From Clostridia bacterium (GTDB taxonomy: Bacteria; Bacillota_A; Clostridia; Oscillospirales; Acutalibacteraceae), in contig JAFPAK010000361.1 of assembly GCA_017390825.1 (NCBI GenBank), positions 1 to 6,527 on the forward strand: a stretch of DNA of 6,527 nucleotides, read 5' to 3'. A model generated the notes under the pieces. The model had not been told where the DNA came from. It saw only the letters and a list, made by a program, of their open reading frames with translations, and searched no databases. Shown here in pieces: positions 1 through 5,224 of this stretch. The translations under genes were made by a program, and so were the position numbers. The first letter of the stretch is position 1, and each line of letters opens with the position of its first letter.

Positions 1-221
1 ATAAAGCGATTGAAGCCGCAAAACAGGCAGCAGAACAAAAGGCAAAGCAGGACGAGCGGCTTGAAAAAGCTGAGGAAAGAGCAGAAATGCTGTTGCCGCC
101 GGAAATCAAGCAGGAAGAGCAAAGAGTAACTACATCTTTTAAGGTTCGAGGAACAATGGCACAGTTAAAGGCGTTAAAAGCCTTTATTGTAGAAAACAAC
201 ATTGAAATAATCGGAGGTTGA
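1..221 (+). CDS. DUF1351-type phage protein, C-terminal fragment
   Basis: This is the 3' end of a gene that begins before the window; codons are in frame from base 3 and the stop is TGA at 219-221, giving 72 residues. The first ~40 residues are a highly charged Lys/Glu/Ala/Gln helix, probably coiled coil. They are followed by a short domain containing SFKVRGTMAQLKALKAFIVE and ending NNIEIIGG. This pattern (a beta strand, then 'GT..QLKALK.F..ENNIE') is typical of the C-terminus of DUF1351 proteins, which sit directly upstream of RecT in many Bacillota phages. The molecular function is unknown to me; the link to single-strand annealing recombination is from gene neighbourhood only. The stop lies 4 nt before the recT start, and the recT ribosome binding site lies in its last codons, so the two are probably co-translated. 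Confidence 0.75.
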   Translation, partial: KAIEAAKQAAEQKAKQDERLEKAEERAEMLLPPEIKQEEQRVTTSFKVRGTMAQLKALKAFIVENNIEIIGG

Positions 222-225
222 TTTT

Positions 226-1137
226 ATGGCAAACTTACAGGCGCAGAAGCCGAAATTCTCTATGGTCATCAAGTCTGATGTGTATCAGAATTTGATAAAG
301 CAAACACTCGGAGATCCGAAGAAAGCAGAACGCTATACAGCGGCGATTATGTCAGCGGTTGCGACAAATCCGCAGTTGCAGCAATGCGAGGCAAAGACGA
401 TTTTAAGCGGTTCGTTATTAGCTGAGAGCTTGGGATTGGCACATTCACCGCAGTTAGGACAGTATTATCTTGTACCCTTTAAAGTCAAGGCAAAAAACGG
501 CGTACCCGAGCATTCTGACGCAGCATTCATTCTCGGTTACCGAGGACTGATTCAGCTTGCGATTCGATCAGGATACTACAAAAAAATCAACGTTCTTGAA
601 GTTAAAAAGGGCGAGCTGAAATATTATAACCCTTTTACCGAAGAAATAGACATAGAACCGATGCAGGACGTTGACGAAAGAGAAAAGGCTGAAACTATCG
701 GCTACTATGCTATGTTTGAGTATCTGAACGGATTCAGGAAGATTCTTTATTGGTCAAAATCTCAGATGATTGCACACGCTGATAAATACAGCCCAGCTTT
801 TTCGGCGGGAGCAACAGGCGGCAAGTACCCGAAAGTCAGCTTTGCAGACTATGAAGCCGGAAAGTACGATAAATCGGATGAGTGGTTATATTCTTCATTC
901 TGGTATAAGAATTTTGACGGTATGGCGAAAAAGACAATGCTCAGGCAATTGATCTCAAAATGGGGTATTATGTCAACAGAGATGGTGCAGGCTGTAACGC
1001 TCGATAACACCGCAACAGAAATCTCACAAAGTGGTACATTTGAGACGATACCCGAAAGTGACTTTGAAACAACGGAAATAGAACCGCAAGAAGAACCGAA
1101 AGAGACAGCAGAAGAAGTTGATTTTAGCACGATTTAA
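226..1137 (+). CDS. recT: RecT family single-strand DNA annealing protein
   Basis: This 303-aa protein is a phage recombinase that would coat single-stranded DNA and anneal it to complementary strands during phage recombination and replication-linked repair. Family hallmarks are visible. Residues ~38-85 carry the helical region TNPQLQQCEAKTILSGSLLA followed by ESLGL..SPQLGQYYLVPF. Residues 104-116 read GYRGLIQLAIRSG, and the KKTMLRQLISKWG segment follows further on. The core ends near residue ~265, and the last ~35 residues are an acidic, low-complexity tail rich in Glu and Thr, probably flexible. Length is usual for RecT. The ATG at 226 is preceded by GGAGG at 213-217 with 8-nt spacing. The neighbours, DUF1351 upstream and SSB downstream, fit the assignment. 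No YqaJ or RecE-type exonuclease is visible in the window, although one could lie upstream. The family call is very secure; biochemical activity is inferred. Confidence 0.96.
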   Translation: MANLQAQKPKFSMVIKSDVYQNLIKQTLGDPKKAERYTAAIMSAVATNPQLQQCEAKTILSGSLLAESLGLAHSPQLGQYYLVPFKVKAKNGVPEHSDAAFILGYRGLIQLAIRSGYYKKINVLEVKKGELKYYNPFTEEIDIEPMQDVDEREKAETIGYYAMFEYLNGFRKILYWSKSQMIAHADKYSPAFSAGATGGKYPKVSFADYEAGKYDKSDEWLYSSFWYKNFDGMAKKTMLRQLISKWGIMSTEMVQAVTLDNTATEISQSGTFETIPESDFETTEIEPQEEPKETAEEVDFSTI

Positions 1138-1155
1138 GCAAGCGACGCTCAAAAG

Positions 1156-1166
1156 AAAGGAGGTGA
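1156..1166 (+). promoter_or_regulatory. Strong ribosome binding site fixing a TTG start
   Basis: The sequence AAAGGAGGTGA is an essentially full match to the anti-Shine-Dalgarno sequence. It ends a few bases before the TTG at 1171 (7 nt from GGAGG). The nearby ATG at 1178 is in another frame, so this site decides that the MBL gene begins with TTG. The strong site may compensate for the weaker start codon. Confidence 0.85.
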
Positions 1167-1170
1167 TTTT

Positions 1171-1824
1171 TTGAAATATGAAATTATATCAACAGGTTCA
1201 AAGGGCAATGCGGTAGTTATTGAGGGCAAAATCCTCATAGACTGCGGCTTAAATTATAAAGCCATAAAACCTTATGCGGCTAACTTGCAATTGGTCTTAC
1301 TTACACACGAACACGGAGATCACTTTTATCCATCGTGTATAAAAACGCTTGCTCGGGAACGCCCCACACTGCGGTTCGGGTGTTGCAAATGGTTGTATAA
1401 AAACCTGTTAGCTGCAGGCGTAAATAGGCGAAATATTGACATATATACACCCGACACAGTCAATGACTATGGCAGATTTAAAGTCGAGACTTTTAACTTA
1501 ACTCACAATGTCCCGAATTGCGGTTACAAAATTCAGGTCGGAAGAGAAAAATTGATGTATGCAACCGACACAAATAATCTAAATGGTATAACTGCACCTG
1601 ATTATGATTTATACATGATCGAATCAAACTATGAGGATAAAGAAATTCTTGAACGTATCGCTGAAAAAGAGGCGAACGGGCAATACGCCTATGAAAAAGA
1701 GGTATTGAAAAATCATCTGTCAAAACAAAAGTGCGATAATTTTCTTGCAAGAAATGCAGGCATTAAATCTAAATATATATATATGCATAGACATATCAAG
1801 AAAGAGGAAAACGAAAATGAATGA
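1171..1824 (+). CDS. MBL-fold metallo-hydrolase, WalJ/YycJ-like (probable nuclease)
   Basis: This 217-aa protein has the metallo-beta-lactamase fold. The N-terminal STGSKGNAVVIEG strand (7-19) and ILIDCG are typical of the YycJ/WalJ branch. The metal-binding signature is TH46-E-H48-G-D50-H51. Further ligands are probably H112 (NLTHNV), D133 (YATDTNN) and a C-terminal histidine in YMHRH (206 or 208). The NHLS motif at 181-184 also matches that branch. The active site therefore looks complete, with two metal ions expected. WalJ-like proteins are thought to act on DNA as nucleases, and in phages this family is often found beside RecT. A DNA-processing role supplying ends or single strands to RecT is my inference. 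It starts at TTG behind a very strong ribosome binding site, 33 nt after recT, and its last 8 nt overlap the next gene. A non-nucleolytic hydrolase cannot be excluded. Confidence 0.88.
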   Translation: MKYEIISTGSKGNAVVIEGKILIDCGLNYKAIKPYAANLQLVLLTHEHGDHFYPSCIKTLARERPTLRFGCCKWLYKNLLAAGVNRRNIDIYTPDTVNDYGRFKVETFNLTHNVPNCGYKIQVGREKLMYATDTNNLNGITAPDYDLYMIESNYEDKEILERIAEKEANGQYAYEKEVLKNHLSKQKCDNFLARNAGIKSKYIYMHRHIKKEENENE

Positions 1825-2944
1825 ATACAAAAGCAGGGTGTACACAGAACGCCCATCGTATGCAGATGACGAACCGCCCGCAAAATTTCAAGCGTTAATG
1901 GGCATAATCTGTACCCGCCTAAAACAATACCCGAATGCGATATGCTCATACAGCGGCGGGTCAGACAGCGACATAATGCTTGATTTGATTGAACGCACAC
2001 GAAAAATATTCAATCTGCCACCAATCAAATACGTGTTTTTTAATACGGGACTTGAAATGGAGGCAACGAAAAGACACGTTAAAGAAACTGCAAAAAAATA
2101 CGGCGTTGAGATCGAGGAAGTAAGACCGAAGATTAACATAGTAAAAGCTACCCGTGAACACGGTCAGCCGTTTGTATCAAAGATAATGTCGGCAGGTCTT
2201 GAAGGTTGGCAGAAAAAGGGCATACCACTATCAATAGCCGATGAATACGCACAGGCAGAGGATAAAGCTGCAAAACGTCAAGAGTTAAGAGAACGCTATC
2301 CTAAATGTGAAACAACTATAAATTTTCTTTGCTGCTGTAATAAAGACGGCGAGCCGAGACCAAACATTCAGTTGGTCATAAATTCATCAAAATATATGCT
2401 GGATTTTATAAAAGAGCAGCCGCCCGAATTTAAAATAAGTGCCAAATGCTGTGATTACTGTAAAAAACAGCTTGCTCACAAAGTTCAGAAGCCCTATGAT
2501 CTGATAATCACAGGCGAACGGCAAGACGAGGGCGGTATGCGTTCTGTACCGAGGTCGGAAGACTGGTATCAAACAAATACGATGTGTTTTTATGAACAGT
2601 CAGACGGCAAGCGCCGCCTCAGACCGTTGTATTATGTAAGCGACAAAGATAAGGCGTGGTATAAAGAGTATTACGGCATTACATACAGTGACGCATACGA
2701 GGTTTACGGACTTACAAGGACTGGGTGTTGCGGTTGCCCCATAAGTCACAAGGCAGTCGATGATTTGGAGAAAATTAGACCTTACGAGCCGAACGTTGTA
2801 AAAGCGGCGTGGAACATCTTCGGCGATTCATACAGGTACAGACAGGCATATAACGCCTACAAAGAGCAAAGGAAAGCCGAAGAAAAAGCGAAAAAGCAAG
2901 CAGAAAAGAACAGTAAACAGATAACGATTTTTGAAGAGGAGTAA
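1817..2944 (+). CDS. PAPS-reductase-like PP-loop ATPase, cysteine-rich
   Basis: This 375-aa protein belongs to the PP-loop (adenine nucleotide alpha-hydrolase) superfamily, annotated in phages as phosphoadenosine phosphosulfate reductase family. The PP-loop SYSGGSDSD is at 44-52, followed by the alternating strand/helix pattern (YVFFNTGLEMEATKRHV, 72-88). A second nucleotide-site-like segment is TGERQDEGGMRS (232-243). Cysteines cluster at 164, 172-174, 211/212/215 and 304/305/307 (GCCGCP), suggesting an Fe-S cluster or zinc site. The ECG-I/L-H motif of true assimilatory APS/PAPS reductases is absent, so sulfate reduction is unlikely. ATP-dependent modification of a nucleic acid, as in DndC or TtcA relatives, is one possibility but unproven. 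The ATG at 1817 is chosen because GAGG at 1804-1807 precedes it and it overlaps the MBL stop by 8 nt; an in-frame upstream start at 1745 would lie deep inside the MBL gene. The tail after ~350 is a charged helix ending KQITIFEEE. Confidence 0.8.
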   Translation: MNEYKSRVYTERPSYADDEPPAKFQALMGIICTRLKQYPNAICSYSGGSDSDIMLDLIERTRKIFNLPPIKYVFFNTGLEMEATKRHVKETAKKYGVEIEEVRPKINIVKATREHGQPFVSKIMSAGLEGWQKKGIPLSIADEYAQAEDKAAKRQELRERYPKCETTINFLCCCNKDGEPRPNIQLVINSSKYMLDFIKEQPPEFKISAKCCDYCKKQLAHKVQKPYDLIITGERQDEGGMRSVPRSEDWYQTNTMCFYEQSDGKRRLRPLYYVSDKDKAWYKEYYGITYSDAYEVYGLTRTGCCGCPISHKAVDDLEKIRPYEPNVVKAAWNIFGDSYRYRQAYNAYKEQRKAEEKAKKQAEKNSKQITIFEEE

Positions 2945-2951
2945 GATCATA

Positions 2952-3158
2952 ATGAGCAAATTTATTGAAGTTTTAGCTGATGACGGCAAGGATGGCAATT
3001 TAATGACATTTAACTATGATGAAATCTTGCTGGTCATTGAGAGTGACGAAGGTACAGCAACCATTGTTCTTAAAAATGGTAAGGAATACGAAACACTAAC
3101 ATTCTATGGTATTGTTATAATGAAATTGGCAAAATTAGCGGAGGTAGAAACAATATGA
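2952..3158 (+). CDS. Small protein of unknown function, 68 aa
   Basis: I do not recognise this gene with certainty. It encodes 68 residues starting MSKFIEVLADDG, predicted to be mostly beta strands (FIEVLAD, EILLVIESDEG, TATIVLKNGKEYETL) with a short C-terminal helix (GIVIMKLAKLAEVE). The 'strand, short turn, strand, LKNGKEY, helix' layout loosely resembles small FlbD/SwrD-like proteins, but this is a visual impression and not a function. There is no signal peptide or membrane segment. The ATG at 2952 is preferred over an in-frame TTG at 2931, because GAGGAG at 2936-2941 is correctly spaced for 2952 and the TTG lies inside the previous gene. It begins 7 nt after the PP-loop gene stops and overlaps the SSB start by the four bases ATGA, so it is almost certainly translated as part of the operon. 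Confidence 0.72.
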   Translation: MSKFIEVLADDGKDGNLMTFNYDEILLVIESDEGTATIVLKNGKEYETLTFYGIVIMKLAKLAEVETI

Positions 3159-3556
3159 ATATAGTTACACTTATGGGCAGATTGACTGCCGAACCCGAAC
3201 TCAAAACCACTCAAAGCGGATTGAATTATTGCCGCTTCAACATTGCGGTTGACAGACCGACAAGCAAGGACAAAGACAAACAAAGACAAACGGACTTTAT
3301 AAGCTGCATAGCGTGGAGGACAACTGCGGAGTTTATTTGTAAATATTTCTCAAAAGGCAGCAGAATAGCGTTAAATGGCAACATACAAACAGGCAGCTAT
3401 GAAAAGGACGGACAGAAAGTCTACACAACAGACGTAATTGCTGAAAAGGTTTACTTCTGTGAGAGCAAACAGTCACAGCAAGCACAGCAACCACAGCAAG
3501 AGCCGCCGCAACAGGGGTATTTGACACCGGCACTACCTGATGATCTCCCGTTCTAA
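3155..3556 (+). CDS. ssb: Single-stranded DNA-binding protein
   Basis: This 133-aa protein is a phage SSB that would bind and protect single-stranded DNA during phage replication and recombination and recruit partner proteins. The OB fold spans residues ~1-103: MNIVTLMGRLTAEPELKTTQ at the N-terminus, FNIAVDR (28-34), DFISCIAW (47-54), KGSRIALNGNIQTGSY (67-82) and a last strand near 89-101. Residues ~104-126 are a Gln/Pro-rich disordered linker. The C-terminus is DDLPF, the conserved acidic tip that contacts recombination and replication proteins, so the protein is complete. It is slightly shorter than chromosomal SSBs because of the short linker. GGAGG at 3140-3144 serves the ATG at 3155, which overlaps the preceding stop as ATGA. 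Its position after RecT and before the initiator suits a dual role in annealing and replication. Confidence 0.97.
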   Translation: MNIVTLMGRLTAEPELKTTQSGLNYCRFNIAVDRPTSKDKDKQRQTDFISCIAWRTTAEFICKYFSKGSRIALNGNIQTGSYEKDGQKVYTTDVIAEKVYFCESKQSQQAQQPQQEPPQQGYLTPALPDDLPF

Positions 3557-3597
3557 ACTAACAGCACGTTGAAATAACGAGAAACGGCAAAATTAAG

Positions 3598-3663
3598 CCC
3601 GTACAGCGATTTTTGAAGTAAGGGTATATAATTATACTTAATTTTTAAAAGCCGCTGTATGGG
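3598..3663 (+). other. Long imperfect hairpin in the gap before the methyltransferase module
   Basis: The 138-nt stretch between ssb and the 33-aa ORF (3557-3694) contains no recognisable gene but does hold a strong dyad. CCCGTACAGCG (3598-3608) pairs with CGCTGTATGGG (3653-3663) over 11 base pairs with one G-U pair. Inside it, TTTT (3610-3613) can pair with AAAA (3647-3650). AAGTA (3616-3620) can pair with TACTT (3635-3639), or alternatively GTATA (3624-3628) with TATAC (3633-3637). There is no T tract after the outer arm, so it is not an intrinsic terminator. It could be a structured RNA, an mRNA processing or stability element, or a protein-binding site. The pairing is seen directly; function is unknown. 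Confidence 0.5.
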
Positions 3664-3694
3664 GCGTAAAATCAAAAAACAGAGGTATTATAAA

Positions 3695-3796
3695 ATGAGA
3701 TTAAGGATAAATTTAAAACCCTGCGGAAGTCTTACAAGTTTCCAAAAGAACGAAACAGTGGATAAAGCTATCGAAATGTGGAACAGGAGAGCGTAA
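3695..3796 (+). CDS. Putative 33-aa microprotein upstream of the methyltransferase
   Basis: This short ORF encodes 33 residues beginning MRLRINLKPCG and ending AIEMWNRRA. It is basic, with one cysteine and a probable C-terminal helix (ETVDKAIEMWNRR). I recognise no family. Support for translation comes from the AGAGG at 3681-3685, placed 9 nt before the ATG, and from the stop codon lying 2 nt before the methyltransferase ATG, which is classic translational coupling. The methyltransferase ribosome binding site (AGGAGA, 3785-3790) lies inside its last codons. It may be a real small protein or only a leader peptide whose translation opens the methyltransferase start. The evidence is positional and moderate. 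Confidence 0.5.
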   Translation: MRLRINLKPCGSLTSFQKNETVDKAIEMWNRRA

Positions 3797-3798
3797 AA

Positions 3799-5043
3799 AT
3801 GAACGTATTATCATTGTTTGATGGTATGGCTTGCGGTATGCTTGCGTTGTTAAAAGCAGGAATGCAGGTCGATAATTACTATGCCTATGAGATAGACAAG
3901 TATGCTATCCAAACAGCAACGCACAACTTTCCGCAGATACAGGAATGCGGTGACGTATTCAATGCGGATTTCACAAAATACGCTAACATTGACTATCTGA
4001 TTGGGGGGTCACCGTGTACCTATTGGAGCATCGCTCAATCCCCCGATAAGCGAGAAACAACGGCAAGCGGTATGGGTTGGGAATTATTTAGTCAATACGT
4101 CAGAGCATTACACGAGGCAAAGCCGAGGTATTTTATTTATGAAAATAATAAATCTATGGCGAAAGCTATTTATAACAGTATTTCTGAAACATTCGGATTT
4201 GAGCCGATTATGATAAATTCTGCTTTGGTTTCCGCTCAAAACAGACAGCGTTATTACTGGGTAGGCAAGCGAAACGATGACGGCACTTATAGCAAGGTTG
4301 ATGTGCAACAGCAGGAGGATAGAGGAATACTGCTTAGAGGCATTCTTGATTGCTGCGGAACGGACTTAACAGCAAACGATAAATCATATACCCTGACGGC
4401 ATCATATAACGGTGCGGTTGCATGGAATACGATTGAGCGTAAACAGCGGAATATGGTTGTTGAACCTGTTGCCTGCCGTTGCAGAGGAAGAAAAGATAAA
4501 AGCGGTAATGGATATGCAAAGTATGAATGTAGAAATGATTATAAATCTAACACTCTTGACACTAATAGTACAAATGGTATTATGATCGCAGAACCTGTCG
4601 ACAAGTCAATTAGAGTTGGTATTTATCCAACGTCAGACGGCAGATTGTTAAATTCGCAAGGCATGAGGATATATAGTATAGACGGCAAATCGGTAACACA
4701 ATCTGCACAAGGTAGCGGTATGGGTGCGAAAACAGGGTTATATGCTATTCCTGTTGAATTTGATGGCGATATCCCGATAAAAGCAATATCGGCAGCTGAC
4801 GGCAAAACATACAAAGTGTATGAGGTTAAAAACGGCAATATCACAATCAAGGGCAAGACATACCCGGTAAAGCTGATTGACGGATATTACATAATCCGAA
4901 AGCTCACGGTGTCAGAGTGTAAACGCTTGCAGACGGTGCCGGAGTGGTATGAATTTCCTGTAAGTGCGACACAAGCGTATAAAATGTTGGGCAACGGTTG
5001 GACGGTCGATGTTATTGCACATTTGTTAAAATATATGGTTTAA
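3799..5043 (+). CDS. DNA (cytosine-C5) methyltransferase, phage orphan type
   Basis: This 414-aa enzyme would transfer a methyl group from S-adenosylmethionine to carbon 5 of cytosine in a specific DNA site. Motifs occur in the usual order. Motif I is LSLFDGMACGM (4-14). Acidic SAM contacts lie in YAYEIDKYA (28-36). Motif IV is GGSPCTYWS (69-77) with catalytic C73. Motif VI is YENN (114-117), with Asn where ENV is usual. Motif VIII is QNRQRYYWVG (147-156), motif IX is around RKLTVSECKRLQ (367-378), and motif X is QAYKMLGNGWTVDVI (392-406). The target-recognition region (~160-365) is long and contains three related KS-x-T segments. Start choice: ATG 3799 has AGGAGA at 3785-3790, whereas an in-frame GTG at 3778 would add seven residues and overlap the small ORF. 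No endonuclease neighbour is visible, so it is probably an orphan that shields phage DNA from host restriction. The target site cannot be read from the sequence. Confidence 0.95.
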   Translation: MNVLSLFDGMACGMLALLKAGMQVDNYYAYEIDKYAIQTATHNFPQIQECGDVFNADFTKYANIDYLIGGSPCTYWSIAQSPDKRETTASGMGWELFSQYVRALHEAKPRYFIYENNKSMAKAIYNSISETFGFEPIMINSALVSAQNRQRYYWVGKRNDDGTYSKVDVQQQEDRGILLRGILDCCGTDLTANDKSYTLTASYNGAVAWNTIERKQRNMVVEPVACRCRGRKDKSGNGYAKYECRNDYKSNTLDTNSTNGIMIAEPVDKSIRVGIYPTSDGRLLNSQGMRIYSIDGKSVTQSAQGSGMGAKTGLYAIPVEFDGDIPIKAISAADGKTYKVYEVKNGNITIKGKTYPVKLIDGYYIIRKLTVSECKRLQTVPEWYEFPVSATQAYKMLGNGWTVDVIAHLLKYMV

Positions 5044-5048
5044 TGTTA

Positions 5049-5077
5049 TTGACGATTTTGTGATTATATGGTATAAT
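5049..5077 (+). promoter_or_regulatory. Near-consensus sigma-A promoter with extended -10
   Basis: TTGACG (5049-5054) and TATAAT (5072-5077) are separated by exactly 17 nt, and TGG immediately before the -10 hexamer provides an extended -10 element. The promoter lies 5 nt beyond the methyltransferase stop and points toward the replication initiator. Transcription should begin near 5084. It is by far the best promoter match I see in the window. It would let the replication genes be transcribed independently of the recombination operon. Confidence 0.82.
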
Positions 5078-5083
5078 AATTAT

Positions 5084-5197
5084 TGTAGAGTAGCGACTAC
5101 AGACAAGTTGATATTGATGTTTACGGGCATATTATACCCGTTTTCATACAAAAATAACCTGTTCGAGTATCGCTACCTCGGACGGGTTATTTTTTTA
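5084..5197 (+). ncRNA. Putative leader or small RNA between promoter and terminator
   Basis: From the predicted start of transcription to the end of the T tract is about 113 nt, and this would form a short terminated RNA. Visible structure comprises a small stem GTAG/CTAC (5085-5088 with 5097-5100) whose loop is AGTAGCGA, a hairpin ACGGG/CCCGT (5123-5127 with 5137-5141) and the terminator hairpin (5151-5183). The first loop is complementary to the terminator loop. It could be a free small RNA or a 5' leader with conditional termination controlling the initiator gene. I do not recognise a known riboswitch or T-box. Start and end are inferred. Confidence 0.45.
5151..5196 (+). terminator. Strong Rho-independent terminator upstream of the initiator gene
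   Basis: A 17-bp stem forms between 5151-5167 (AAAATAACCTGTTCGAG) and 5177-5193 (CTCGGACGGGTTATTTT), with two G-U pairs and a 9-nt loop at 5168-5176. T residues run from 5190 to 5196, inside and beyond the descending arm. The five A residues at 5150-5154 mean it may also work on the opposite strand. It lies between the promoter at 5049-5077 and the initiator ATG at 5225. It therefore either ends the methyltransferase transcript and a short RNA, or acts as an attenuator. Confidence 0.85.
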
Positions 5198-5224
5198 CGA
5201 AAGAATAAAAAAAGAGGTGGATTA

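Noticed and set aside
1745..1816. N-terminal extension of the PP-loop protein from 1745
   Set aside because: It lies entirely inside the MBL gene, lacks a clear ribosome binding site and encodes a low-complexity Ile/Cys/Tyr stretch; ATG 1817 has a good site and a normal short overlap.
3604..3632. Promoter with a perfect TATAAT at 3627-3632
   Set aside because: No acceptable -35 is found at 16-18 nt spacing (CAGCGA at 17) and there is no extended -10 TG; the hexamer is better explained by the A+T-rich hairpin interior.
3778..3798. GTG start for the methyltransferase seven codons upstream
   Set aside because: It overlaps the 33-aa ORF and has no suitable ribosome binding site; ATG 3799 gives the standard N-terminus just before motif I and has AGGAGA at the right distance.
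5123..5145. ACGGG/CCCGT hairpin followed by TTTT as a separate terminator
   Set aside because: The stem is only 5 bp with a 9-nt loop and a short T run; it is listed only as part of the leader structure.
5060..5224. N-terminal extension of the initiator (frame open from 5060, with an in-frame ATG at 5117)
   Set aside because: It would be read through the promoter -10 and the terminator hairpin, with no good ribosome binding site, whereas ATG 5225 has AGAGGTGG upstream and gives the normal family N-terminus.
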